From: Medicago truncatula
Lineage: Eukaryota; Streptophyta; Magnoliopsida; Fabales; Fabaceae
Direction: 5' to 3'
NCBI RefSeq assembly: GCF_003473485.1
Contig: NC_053048.1
Span: 29,818,755-29,882,754, forward strand
Length of the DNA: 64,000 nucleotides
Shown here piece by piece: positions 1 to 10,013 of this stretch. The position numbers and the translations under genes are program-made. The first letter of the stretch is position 1, and each line of letters begins with the position of its first letter. Below the pieces are notes generated by a model that made no database searches, was not told the DNA's origin, and saw only the letters and a list, made by a program, of their open reading frames with translations.

Positions 1-147
1 TGCAATGGTTCCTAACGGCAATGTCAAGAAACTAAATAGAACATCGACAAAGTCTTTCCCAGCCTCAGCAAATAAGACTTTGTTGGTTTCTTTTTTCACC
101 AGAAGTTTCAATCGCACTCGCCTCTCTGTTGGAGCAGTAGCAGCCAT
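1..147 (-). CDS. DUF674 protein, first 49 codons, runs off the left edge
   Basis: The reverse strand reads from an ATG at 147 (context ACCATGG) for 49 codons to the window edge without a stop. The product begins MAATAPTERRVRLKLLV and contains KVLFAEAGKDFVDVLFSF followed by LTLPLGTIA. This is the N-terminal block of the plant DUF674 family and matches residues 1-45 of the complete gene at 10014-11705 closely, including the MAAT start. Function of the family is not established. It is transcribed away from the other DUF674 copies. The rest of the gene lies outside, so whether it is intact cannot be judged; this part has no lesion. Confidence 0.85.
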   Translation of the reverse strand, partial: MAATAPTERRVRLKLLVKKETNKVLFAEAGKDFVDVLFSFLTLPLGTIA

Positions 148-330
148 GGTAGAAACTAGCAAACAATTTTATAATGCAAATTAATATATTAAAACAAGCG
201 AACTACATGAGGCAATTCACCCCAAACAAAAGAAGAAAAAAGGCCAATAAAGTAGGCTACGCCTACAACCAACAAAAACAAAAATAAAAGAACATAACAT
301 CTACAAAGAGACCTCTATAACATATTTTAG

Positions 331-462
331 AGGGTTGAGTTGTTCAATTGGTTTGAGGTATGAGATAAGAATTAAGAATTTAGATGTCCTGGGTTCAAAC
401 TCAGACAAAGGAGTAAATATTAATCTAAAAACTAAATACTAACATATGTCGTTCAAAAAAAC
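331..462 (+). repeat. SINE-like tRNA-derived repeat
   Basis: A tRNA-like head (GAGTTGTTCAATTGG, A-box-like) is followed about 55 bp later by a B-box-like CTGGGTTCAAACTC and an A-rich tail near 455. This order is typical of plant tRNA-derived SINEs. No clear target-site duplication was found. Confidence 0.4.
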
Positions 463-869
463 AAAATACAAAGAAACCATCCAAAATAAACAATGGAAGC
501 AATAGAAACAACAACTATCATATTCGTACATCTTTATTTTTCATACACTCATTCAACAATTGATTTTCTCCATTCATCAAATCGCTAACATATCATGTCT
601 ATCACATCACTCTCAAGGTGTAGAATGAATATCGGATGTCTATTAAATTATTTCTTAAAAACAAATACAAGGGGAAAACACTCGCAAATCAAACCAAAAA
701 CAAAACTTTAGAAGGGTTTAGCACGGTACAAGATAAAATGCACTTAAAGCCTACGGGTAATGGGTGAAATATTTTGTTCAATAGAAAAACAAAAGAAAAT
801 GTGTTTTAATTAAATCTAATGGACTATTATAAAAGAAATTATGGTGAGAAATATTGAGTATAATAAACT

Positions 870-1085
870 AAGAGTATGTTTGGATTGACTTGTTTTTGAA
901 CTTATGAAATATTGTTTATGTATATAAATAAGCTTTTATGTTAATTCATAGGTTCTCACTAACAAAAATAGTATTTTCATAAACTGTTTTTTCATAAATT
1001 ACCTTGACAAACTTGTGAATAATACAAAAAGCCTTATTTATTTTCATAAGTTGTTTTGTATAAGCTAATTTAAACGGACCCTAAA
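870..1085. mobile_element. MITE with imperfect terminal inverted repeats
   Basis: The left end AGTATGTTTGGATTGACTT and the reverse complement of the right end, GGGTCCGTTTAAATTAGCTT, match imperfectly as terminal inverted repeats. The interior is AT-rich and noncoding. The 'GTTTGGATT...' type of end recurs in legume MITEs. Superfamily was not decided because no clean target duplication was found. Confidence 0.5.
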
Positions 1086-2072
1086 TACTTTGAGAATAAT
1101 AGAAACAAAAGAAAGTATATTTCAAATCTTGCAGGCGAATAATTTTTAAAATTGCAACATCCACAGATAAACAAACAAAGCATGCAATAATTATCATCTT
1201 GCATTTTGCGGTAAATCAAACAACCGAATTAAACCAAACCAAATATCACCGTTTAGTTTGGTTCGGTTTTACTTCTAAACACCTTTCAAAACCAAATCAA
1301 ACCAAGTCAATCCTATAAAATCGAACCAAACCGAAGCTTTTAATCTTAATATTAGGCTTTCGAAAAGTCCAGCTTGGGACCTAAAAAAACCTATACCTAA
1401 AAAAGTCTATGATATGCTACAGGCCGCTAGGGCTTGGATTTAACCTTGCAAAACCTAGATCCGTCTAACCTATTTTTGCTGCCAATCCCAACCAACAAGA
1501 GTCAATCAATCCAAATCCATAAAGTAGTTAACATGAAACCATAACAAAGGGAAGAAAGAATAATGAAAATTATTGTAGAAAAAAATGGTTAAAAAAGAAA
1601 AAGAGACAGTGAGGCGGCACCTGTTATGAGAGGGTTGGGAAAGGAGACTCAGCGATGGAAGTAAGTAATGGTTTACGAGGGAAATAGGTTTTTGATTTTC
1701 AATCATTATCATTTTCTATTTAAATCTTTATTTGCCTAAAATAAAAATCGAACAATCAATCAAATTGATTTCAGACTGATTTTTCGGTACAAATAAATAA
1801 TCTGAATAACTAGTTGGAGATTCTGTGCAGTAAGATCATGGGCCGCTGTTAGCTCCTAAAACTTTTCAAAACTAGTTAGGGTGTGTTTGGTAAAAAAAAG
1901 TTATAAGCTAGCTGATGGCTGATAGCTGATAACTTATAGCTGAAAAGTTAGCTGATTAAAATTAAAAATGTTTGGTAAAATTAACTGTTAAAGTGACTAT
2001 AAATATAAAATGACATAAAAGGACATGCTTATTTAAATTTTTTTAGGCAAAGCGATGAGGGAAATGTGGGGG
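1086..2072. other. Intergenic, degenerate repeats only
   Basis: No gene is supported. An 'aaccgaaccaaacc'-rich patch (about 1220-1340) and a 'gtgtgtttggt...agctgatag' stretch (about 1878-1960) look like decayed ends of DNA transposons. The minus-strand reading frame at 1506-1712 has low-complexity composition and no recognisable domain. Confidence 0.4.
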
Positions 2073-2661
2073 TTTTTAAATTTGCTTATTGGAGCTTATC
2101 TAATGGTATTAGCAATTGTGAGATTGTTTGAAATAGTTTATAAAACAAATGATGGCATGTCTATAAGCTCTTCATGATAGTTTATAAGGTCTTGCTAATC
2201 GGTGTCTCCGGGGCACTGGTTAAGCATATCATAGAAGAGAATTATTATCATAAATGGAAACTGTTTTTGACTTTTTTATAAATTAATTATACTGAAATGC
2301 ATTAACTACTATACAATTTTCTTTTTCATATCCTTAACGAGTACTCCAGAGGAACCGGTTAACATTTCCCTAGTTTATATTAACAATTTGATTTTATTTT
2401 ATCTTAGGTTATAGAAATAAGCACTTGATGTGAATGAAGTTGTGAAAAGCAATGTATGATGTTATTAATATAGCTCAATGAATATTTGCTTCCAAGCGCA
2501 ACTGAAACCTGGTTAATTAATAAAAATGGTATACAAACCTTATGACGAATCATCGTCAACCCTTGGGTTACCTAACTGTTGTTAATTTCTTCATTGTCAA
2601 GCACTATTTTTAAAAGCAAACTTTTTAACGAGTTATGAGTTATTAATATAACTCTTTTTTT

Positions 2662-2798
2662 GTCTAGAAGTCCTAGCTCAACTGGCAAATACCGAAATTG
2701 CAAGGCCGGACGTCGTAACCCGGGTTCGAACCCGGGACCTCACAGTTGTGTGTGAGTTTATTTTCAGTGGATTACCACTTCATCTAAGACCAAAAAAA
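2662..2798 (+). mobile_element. tRNA-derived SINE with target-site duplication
   Basis: The head CCTAGCTCAACTGGCAAAT (A box) and GGGTTCGAACCCGGGACC (B box) mark a tRNA-derived SINE with an A-rich 3' end. It is flanked by direct repeats ATATAACTCTTTTTT at 2646-2660 and 2799-2813. The orthologous position in the second promoter copy (near 8100) lacks the element, so it inserted after the duplication or was private to this copy. Confidence 0.85.
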
Positions 2799-3180
2799 AT
2801 ATAACTCTTTTTTGGTTACTAGTTCCAAGAATTCAAACGTACTAACTTCACACAGTTACTAAAATACTGCATCCGTCCATTTTCCCATTTTTATTATTGG
2901 GAAATGCTAACTTGTGTCTTCTAAGGTACAAGTTAATGAATCAATTATAAAAATATTTTATTTAAATGCGTGTATTATATTTAATCTTTAACCTTTTCAT
3001 GAATTGAATGCACACAATTTTAAAAAATATTTCTTCTTTTAAGTTTTTTAACATGTGTCCTAAGGGCACAAGTTAACACTACGCACAAGTTAACACTACC
3101 CTATATTTTTTATTTTACAAGATTTTCCCATTTTTATAAAAGTAGTTAATGGATATTATTATTGCTAAAAAAAAGAAGAC

Positions 3181-3482
3181 TTAATTGCACTTTTGACCCT
3201 ATCTTTCTAAAAGTTGCGGCTGTGGACCTCTAACTAATTTAAATACAAAATAGTCCCCTATGTTTTGATTTTTTGGCAGTTTTGGACCCCAGTTCATTGT
3301 TAACTCGGTCAACGTTGACGTGACACCCTAAGTGAGGTGTCACGTGTCAATTTTTTTTTTTTTGCCTTGGAGATCCAAAACTGCCAAAAAATCAAAACAC
3401 AAGGGACTGTTTTGTATTTAAATTAGTTAATGGTCCATAACAACAACTTTTAGAAAGATAGGGGTCCAAAAATGCAATTAAA
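3181..3482. mobile_element. Fold-back MITE in the orphan promoter
   Basis: The left arm begins TTAATTGCACTTTTGACCCT and the right arm, reversed, begins TTTAATTGCATTTTTGGACC; the complementarity extends about 100 bp inward on each side. The empty site is seen in the second promoter copy near 8455. The interior is noncoding. Confidence 0.75.
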
Positions 3483-4289
3483 CCAAAAGGTCAGTGGATG
3501 TTATGACTTATGCATTCATTTTATATGTTGATTTTTTTTCTTCTAAACTACTCTTTGTATATTAATACTCTCTTTCCCTATCCCTGTATATAAATCAAGT
3601 GAATTTAATTTGCAATCCCACTATCGACTCTTTATATATGAATGCTCCAAACGTTTATCAAACTTACCCTCAACATAAAAACTCCAAACTTCTCAATTGC
3701 TAGTTCTTACCAACTTACCATGAACGCTTGATTCGAATATTTTGTATGTTGCACCTGAAAATAAAGACCTATGTGATATATATCTAATCAAGAAACTGCA
3801 AAGAAAAGAAACGACGTCAATACACAGTCAATCTTTTTCTTCCAAATTGAGCTGAATTTTAAGATCAAAACTGTAGCTTGGGAAAATGACATATGTGGTG
3901 GCGGTGCTGGCCTAGTGAACGATTGAGAAGGTTCCGGTGGATCATTTTGACTTTTCCCTTTACCATATCACATTCCTCCAATCAAATGCCTCATAAACTA
4001 TGCATCTAGGAAAAAAATTATATTTGAAAGAAGAAAAAAGAGAAGGGCATGTGTTTCAATCAGATTATAGTAACATAGCTAAAATAGTATTCTTAATCAG
4101 ATCATATATATGATGACAATGTTTACTTTTCTGTTTCTGTGCTGAAGCTGTAACCTTGAAGAAATTGAAATTCTCATGGTAAGCCACATTCGAAGATGCT
4201 TTGTAATGTTTGAAAATGATAGTATAAATTACCCTCCATTTTTATACTAACATAATCAAACATAATGTTTGATCACCGACAATGACAAC

Positions 4290-4515
4290 ATTTTTTTTGT
4301 TACAATGCCTCCATACTCCTCTCTATCTTTCTCAAAATAATTGTAATTTTCAATATCTAAACTTCATGCGCCATCACACGATAGGAATGATATGTGATCA
4401 TATGTTAATATATAATCACATATCATTCCCATCGTTCGGAAACCCATGTCGGTTATATATTGGGTCACGGTTATTTTGAGAAGAATGAAGGGAGGATGGA
4501 AACAATGTAACAAAA
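4290..4515. repeat. Long imperfect palindrome (about 105-bp arms)
   Basis: The segment from TTGTTACAATGCCTCC (about 4298) to GATATGTGATCATATG (about 4404) pairs with the reverse complement of about 4405-4515 (TTGTTACATTGTTTCC ... GATATGTGATTATATA). The loop is nearly absent. It could be a MITE or a fold-back transcript source. No coding function is supported. Confidence 0.6.
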
Positions 4516-4559
4516 GAATGCTACCATTCATTCTCAATGCCTTAGCCGCTTTTTCCATA

Positions 4560-5487
4560 TTCTTGGGGTTGGAGGTTCATAATAGGACCCACAGTTGAAG
4601 ATGGCTATTAACTTTATCTTTTTAATGCCTTCTTTCATATTGTGGTAAGTACTTGTCAAATAATTTCATTTTTACCCTGCATAACTAGTTATTTCCCCCT
4701 CTAAATTTATGATATTTCAAAAATATTGATTAGAAATAATATATATTTTGTATTTAATGGTGTATTTATTTCTTAAGTTATATTTTATTTTGATGTGACA
4801 ATTACAACTGAAAATGGATTAATTATTGTGTAAACAGTCATTTTAATCATTGAATATGTCTACCGTTATTGTTAAAGTTCTTGAATTAGCGAAAATTACA
4901 TAAGCATCCTTAAACATGCCACTCGTAAGTCAATATGAATCTCAAATGAGTTTTTGATTTGTTAGTTTGATACTTTACTGTGCTTTTCCATTAGTCGGAT
5001 TAATCCATCAAATTAAGAGCAGGAGATATTCTCAAGAATGCTTTTGTAATTTTGATGTATTCAACAATGTCTCGCACATATAGGGACCAAAATTAACATT
5101 TACTCTTATTCAATTTTTTTTTGTTACGATATATTTACTCTTATTTATAATGAATTTTATGAAAAATAGAATGCTCAAGTTTATAAGAAATGAGTTATAT
5201 CTCAAAATGCGATCGACTCGTACCTTCATCGTCTTTGTTGTCTTCCTCATTGCTATCCTTCCCCATGTTACTATTGTTTAGGTTCTATTTTCCCTTCTTC
5301 TATTGTTTTTTCTCAAAATCCAAACGTTCCCTTAATAGAAACAGTTTTCATTATTCTTTCTTTTACTTTTGTGTCTGCATTGTTACTCATTTTGTTTTTT
5401 TGGAGTTTCCGCTTCTATGTGAAATGTTGCTCATATTTTCAGTAGCTATGTTTGCGTTTGATGTAAACGTACTTCTTAATGGCTTAC
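4560..5487. other. Intergenic, nothing recognised
   Basis: AT-rich sequence without a supported gene. The plus-strand reading frame at 5190-5510 is Phe/Ser/Leu-rich low complexity and resembles no known protein. Confidence 0.4.
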
Positions 5488-5542
5488 ACTCCCTCCGTTT
5501 CAAAATATAAGCAAAATTTATTTTTTAGGTTCATTCATTTAA
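5488..5542 (+). repeat. Truncated Stowaway-like MITE end
   Basis: CTCCCTCCGTTTCAAAATAT is the consensus-type end of Stowaway-like plant MITEs. No matching right end is present; it abuts the CACTA end at 5543. Confidence 0.45.
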
Positions 5543-5880
5543 CACTATAAGAAACATTACCTTTTGCCAGGGGCAAAATCCATGTCAAAAGGACAAACTC
5601 CCTGGGAAACGCGACATTTGTGAGGGAAAAAGCCAGGGGCAGACGCACTCGCAAAAACACTCATCGCAAACAGGGGCTACACCCCTGGCAGAAAAACGAG
5701 GGGCTGAACCCCTGGTATATCGCCAGACTTTCTCCCTGGCAGAACCCCTAGCATGTTCCCTCACTTTCGTCTGCAGCTTTCCTGCACCTCTAACTACGAC
5801 TCTGACTGAAGTGACTGACGGAAAGCAAGTCAGAACAGCAAAAAACCAGGGACATGCGAGGGGTTTAACCCCTGGCAAAG
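5543..5880 (+). mobile_element. CACTA (En/Spm) transposon 5' end with subterminal repeats
   Basis: The sequence starts CACTATAAGAAAC, the terminal motif of CACTA elements. About 330 bp of unusually GC-rich DNA follow, carrying many copies, in both orientations, of CCAGGGG / CCCCTGG, which are transposase-binding-type subterminal repeats. No matching right end was found downstream. The antisense reading frame across it is an artefact of this repeat. Confidence 0.7.
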
Positions 5881-6130
5881 GTCCTTATTTTTTTTTTAAA
5901 AATATTATATTTATCAAAAGGAATTTTTTATTAATTAATAAAATATATTTAAATTAATTTAAAAATCGATTTTTTTTTAAAAATTGTTTTTGAAATACAA
6001 TTAAATGGTTAAAAAATCAATTTAATTAAAAATATATATTTAAAAAAAATTAAAAATATTTTTAAAACACAATTAAATGCATATAAATAAAGTTTAGTCA
6101 CACAAACACTAATAAGTGTACTTAATAACG
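5881..6130. repeat. AT-rich block, repeated after the LINE
   Basis: The stretch about 5985-6095 (TTTGAAATACAATTAAATG ... AACACAATTAAATGC) recurs at about 6983-7095. The two copies bracket the LINE fragment. Confidence 0.5.
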
Positions 6131-6918
6131 TACTGGCTTATGGAGCCCTTTGATGGCTGTCTTTGATATTAATGTCAGCTTTCCAACCAATGTGTTTGCT
6201 ATCCTACAACACCTGGATCAGCAGCAAAAGCAAACTTTCAGTGTGACCTTTGGAGTATTTGGAAGCATCGAAACAATAAGGTATGGAACAACATCACTGA
6301 TACAACTCAAGATATTTGTGCTCATGCAAGTTCTCTTCTTACTAGCTGGAGGAATGCTCAAAATATTCGACATCCTAGTCCTCAGAATCCTTCCATCCCG
6401 AATGATTTGAAGTGGATTAAACCAAGTTCCGATAGGTTTACTTGTAATGTTGATGCATCCTTTTCTCAAGCTCGGAATCGGGTTGGTATTGGTGTTTGCA
6501 TTCGAGATGAAGAAGGTCGTTTTGTTTTAGCCAAGACTGAATGGATGACTCCGCTCCTTGATGTCGATTTGGGTGAGGCTTTGGGTTTGTTATCAACAAT
6601 GCACTGGGTTCGTGATCTGCAACTAGGTATTGTGGACTTTGAGATTGACTCCAAAACTGTGGTAGACAGTCTTTATGGTAGGAAAAGTGGTGTCTCTAAT
6701 TTTAGCGCAGTTATTAATGATTGTAGACGTCTGTTAGCTTCTGATTTAGTAACCTCTGATGTGAGGTTCATTCGGAGACAAGCCAACGAAGTCGCTCATA
6801 GCTTTGCTAGAGTGGCTTTGCGTCATGCTAGTTTCCATATTCATATTAGGATTCCATCTTGTATCTCTACTATTATTTTGAATGAAATGCAATAAATTTC
6901 TTCTTGTAAAAAAAAAAA
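6131..6918 (+). mobile_element. L1-like LINE, 5'-truncated ORF2 end with RNase H domain
   Basis: The reading frame ending at 6895 carries the motif LWSIWKHRNNKVW (from about 6251), which precedes the RNase H domain in plant L1-like LINEs. The RNase H-like part follows: FTCNVDASFS, VGIGVCIRDEEGRFV, EALGLLSTMHW, FEIDSKTVVDSL and QANEVAHSFARVA. A putative preceding part (VFAILQHLDQQQKQTFSVT) is one frame off; a single base lost near 6248 explains this. A poly(A) tail at about 6908-6918 ends the element. It is 5'-truncated, so it lacks endonuclease and reverse transcriptase and is not autonomous. The RNase H frame itself is open for 162 codons, which suggests fairly recent insertion. Confidence 0.85.
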
Positions 6919-7532
6919 TATTACAAACCGTGCAGGAAAATAAATATTGTGCCGGGAAGCATGGAAAACCTCCCAAAGTTTACTTTGAAATACAATTAAA
7001 TGTTTCAAAAATCATTTTAACTAATAAAATATATTTTAAACAAAATTTAAAATTAATTTTATAACACAATTAAATGCTTATAAATAAAACAATATTAACA
7101 CATGCATATATTTCATTTTGTCACAAAAAAAAAACTTGCATATATTCTATAATAATTTAAAATATCATCTCAATAACATCCAACATATATCTATCTAACA
7201 TTTATATATTTAAATTTCGAATAAAAAAAATGAAAAAAAAAACTGTTTTCTCTAATTATTCAGTTTTAAAAATAATTTTCTTTAAATTAACTCAAAATAA
7301 CAGTATTATTTTACAATTTTTTTCTCCAGTTTTAATTAACATTTTCCCTAATAAATTTTTTCCTTCAGTGTTATTAACAAAAAAATTGAAAAAAAAAAAT
7401 ATCATAATAGTATTATTTCCTTAACATTATTATTTTCCATTTTGTCTAAAAAAAAATTAGAAAATATATTTAAACATAATATAAACAGATCTTGCAACAT
7501 TTTCCTTAATCTAATTAACTTAGTTGTATTTA
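6919..7532. other. Very AT-rich intergenic DNA
   Basis: Low-complexity A/T runs and the second copy of the 'ACAATTAAATG' block (about 6983-7095). No gene is supported. Confidence 0.5.
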
Positions 7533-8491
7533 AATTTGCTTATTGGAGCTTATCTACCGGTATTAGCAATTGTGAGATTGTTTGAAATAGTTTATAAAGC
7601 AAATGATGGCATGTCTATAAGCTCTTCATGATAGTTTATAGGGTCCTGCTAATCGGTGTTTTCGGGGCACTGGTTAAACATACCATAAAAGAGAAATATT
7701 ACCATAAAAGGAAACTGTTTTTAACTTTATTATAAATTAATTACACAATTTCAATGCATTAACTACTATACAATTTCCTTTTTCTTATCCTTAACGAGTG
7801 CTCCGGGACACCGGTTAACATTTTCCTATTTTATATTAACAATTTGATTTTATTTTATTAAGTTATAGAAATAAGCACTTGTGATGTGAATTAAGTTGTG
7901 AAAAGCAATGTATGATGTTATTAATATAGCTCAATGAATATTTGCTTCCAAGCGCAACTGAAACCCGGTTAATTAATAAAAATCGTACACAGACGACCTT
8001 ATGACGAATCATCGTCAACCCTTGGGTTCCCTAAGTGTTGTTAATTTCTTCATTGTCAAGCACTATATTTAAAGCACACTTTTTAACGAGTTATGAGTTA
8101 ACCATTCCAAGAATTCTTTTTTGGTTACTAGTTCCAAGAATTCAAACGTACTAACTTCACAGTTACTAAAATCTGCATCCGTCCATTTTCCCATTTTTAT
8201 TTCTGAGCAATAATGCTAACTTATGCCTTAATGAATCAATTATAAAAATATTTTATTGGAATGCGTGTATTACATTTTATCTTTAACCTTTTAATAAATT
8301 GAATGTACAAAATTTTAAAAAATATTTTTTTTTTAGTTTCTTAACATGTGTCCTAAGGGTACAAGTTAACACTACCCTTTATTTTTTATTTTACAAGATT
8401 TTCCCATTTTTATAAAAGTAGTTAATGGATATTATTATTGCTCAAAAAAAAAAAAAGTTAGTGGATGTTATGACTTATGCGTTCATTTTAT

Positions 8492-8783
8492 TATCTCCAT
8501 CTCTAATTATAAGACTTTTGAGAATTTTTTTTTGTCTCTTTTTATAAGATCCATTTGCTATTTCCAACTACATTAATTATTTCTTTACATACATGCTCTT
8601 ATTTATTATTCATCTTTTTCTTCGATCAGCAATAAATAACATGTTGAAAACATAAACCAACTTTCTCTCTTAAAGGATAAATTTGTAAAAACAATAGTAA
8701 CTACAAATATATTTAATATAAATATCCACTATCTTAATTCCCGTTATTTTTTAAAAAGGGCCCTATAATTAGGGACGGAGATA
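8492..8783. mobile_element. Stowaway-like MITE
   Basis: The left end reads TATCTCCATCTCTAATTATA and the reverse of the right end reads CTATCTCCGTCCCTAATTAT, the 'CTCCGTCCCTAATTATA' type of end. The empty site is near 3525 in copy 1, where TTTATATGTTG is uninterrupted. Confidence 0.65.
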
Positions 8784-8856
8784 GTATATGTTAATTTTTT
8801 TTTTCTTTCTAACCTATTCTTTGTATATTAATACTCTCTTTCCATATCCCTGTATA

Positions 8857-9875
8857 GAGGGTATATCTAGTGAGAATGGGTAACTTATGTGAGAATGTGA
8901 GAATATATTATGAGCCCTTAGATTAAAATTGATTGGCTGAGATTAAAAAACCTCATTTAACAACATGTGTCAATCAATCTCACTCAATTCCTTCACTCTT
9001 CTTAACTATTATTCTTCTTCCTTCTGCGCTCTACCACACATCTCTGATTCCATATGCCAATTTCTGCAAATTCATGTGTTGAAGATGAACAAACACCGAA
9101 TCACCAAACTGAAAATGCTATATCAATGGATTTTTTTTTTTTTTACAGATTCCTTTTTTTATGAATAGATTATTATTTGTTATAAATTTCAGATCCCTCT
9201 TTGCAGAAGTTATCAAGAAATCTTCACTATGTAATTTGTATATGATACAAGAATGGCTCCTTTCTCTATGATTCATTCTTTGATTTTGACTGGAAGAAAA
9301 AAAAATTAAACATTTAGGATATGAATCGAGAGACATGGCAACAAGAGAAGAGGAAGAGCCACTCATACATCTACCTTTTTTTTCTTCTTCTGCCTTTTAC
9401 AAAATGAAATTATTTAGCTTCCAAACAAATTTGATTGAGCTTAAGCTTGATAATACATGTGAAAAGCCACTGTAGCTTGGAGGACTTATGAAAAACACCA
9501 TGGTTTTCTAGTTGCTGCGTTAATTTCAATCTGATGTAGTTGAAAAAAAAAGGTCTATAACTGACATTGATTGAGATAATAAAAAACCATTGCAATGGTT
9601 TTAGAAGATTTTTGTGAGAAGATTTTAATCTGAAGAGCTTTTGAAGGAATAATAAGGGTTAAGGTAGATACTGAAACGTGAATGATAGAAGTGAGTGAGA
9701 GAACAAAGGTGTTACGGTTGGAGAAGATGAATAGTAATGGTTCATGAAAATTGATTAAATAGGGTGAGACACATGTGAAGCTTTTTAATCTGGTTCATTC
9801 ATTTTTTATCTAAAGGTTGGTAAGTGTTCTCACAATTCTCACATAAGTTATCTATTCTCACTAGATATGTCCTCT
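8857..9875. mobile_element. Non-autonomous Mutator-like element, 1.0 kb, 9-bp TSD
   Basis: Terminal inverted repeats start GAGGGTATATCTAGTGAGAA (left) and AGAGGACATATCTAGTGAG (right, reversed) and continue for about 50 bp through AACTTATGTGAGAAT. A perfect 9-bp duplication CCCTGTATA lies at 8848-8856 and 9876-9884, and copy 1 shows the single-copy target (near 3583). A 9-bp duplication with long inverted repeats fits Mutator-like elements. The interior has no recognisable transposase, so it depends on another element; it could be a captured host fragment. Confidence 0.8.
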
Positions 9876-9924
9876 CCCTGTATATAAGTCAAGTGAATTT
9901 AATTTGCAATCCCACTATCGACCC

Positions 9925-9933
9925 TTTATATAT
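9925..9933 (+). promoter_or_regulatory. TATA box of the DUF674 gene
   Basis: TTTATATAT lies about 80 bp before the ATG at 10014 and is kept in the orphan copy near 3632. It also argues that the upstream in-frame ATG at 9936 lies at or before the transcription start and is not used. Confidence 0.6.
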
Positions 9934-10013
9934 GAATGTTCCAAACGTTTATCAAACTTACCCTCAACATAAAAACTCCAAATTTCTCAATTGCTAGTTC
10001 TTACCAACTTACC

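Larger units (their letters stand above)
2074..3722 (+). repeat. Segmental duplicate 1: orphan DUF674 promoter and 5' leader
   Basis: This stretch aligns collinearly with 7533-10016 upstream of the intact DUF674 gene, including the TATA region CTTTATATATGAATG and the leader CTTACCAACTTACCATG. Similarity stops right after the ATG at 3720-3722: the intact gene continues GCCGCTACC, this copy continues AACGCTTGATTCG and hits a stop within three codons. It is therefore a promoter plus leader with no gene behind it. It carries a SINE (2662-2798) and a MITE (3181-3482) absent from the other copy. Confidence 0.8.
7533..10013 (+). repeat. Segmental duplicate 2: upstream region of the intact DUF674 gene
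   Basis: Collinear with 2074-3720. It starts AAATTTGCTTATTGGAGC and ends in the leader CAACTTACC directly before the ATG at 10014. It is about 830 bp longer than copy 1 because it holds a Stowaway-like MITE (8492-8783) and a Mutator-like element (8857-9875), and it lacks the SINE and fold-back MITE of copy 1. Confidence 0.8.

Noticed and set aside
3865-3925. Short CGGGAG-type stretch after the orphan promoter, as a glycine-rich remnant
   Set aside because: No open start and no match to the other glycine-rich genes.
5585-5878. 97-residue minus frame
   Set aside because: Translation of CACTA subterminal repeats, not a gene.
9936-10013. Upstream in-frame ATG of the DUF674 gene
   Set aside because: Immediately follows the TATA box and its residues are not conserved in the copy at 1-147; ATG at 10014 has the better context.
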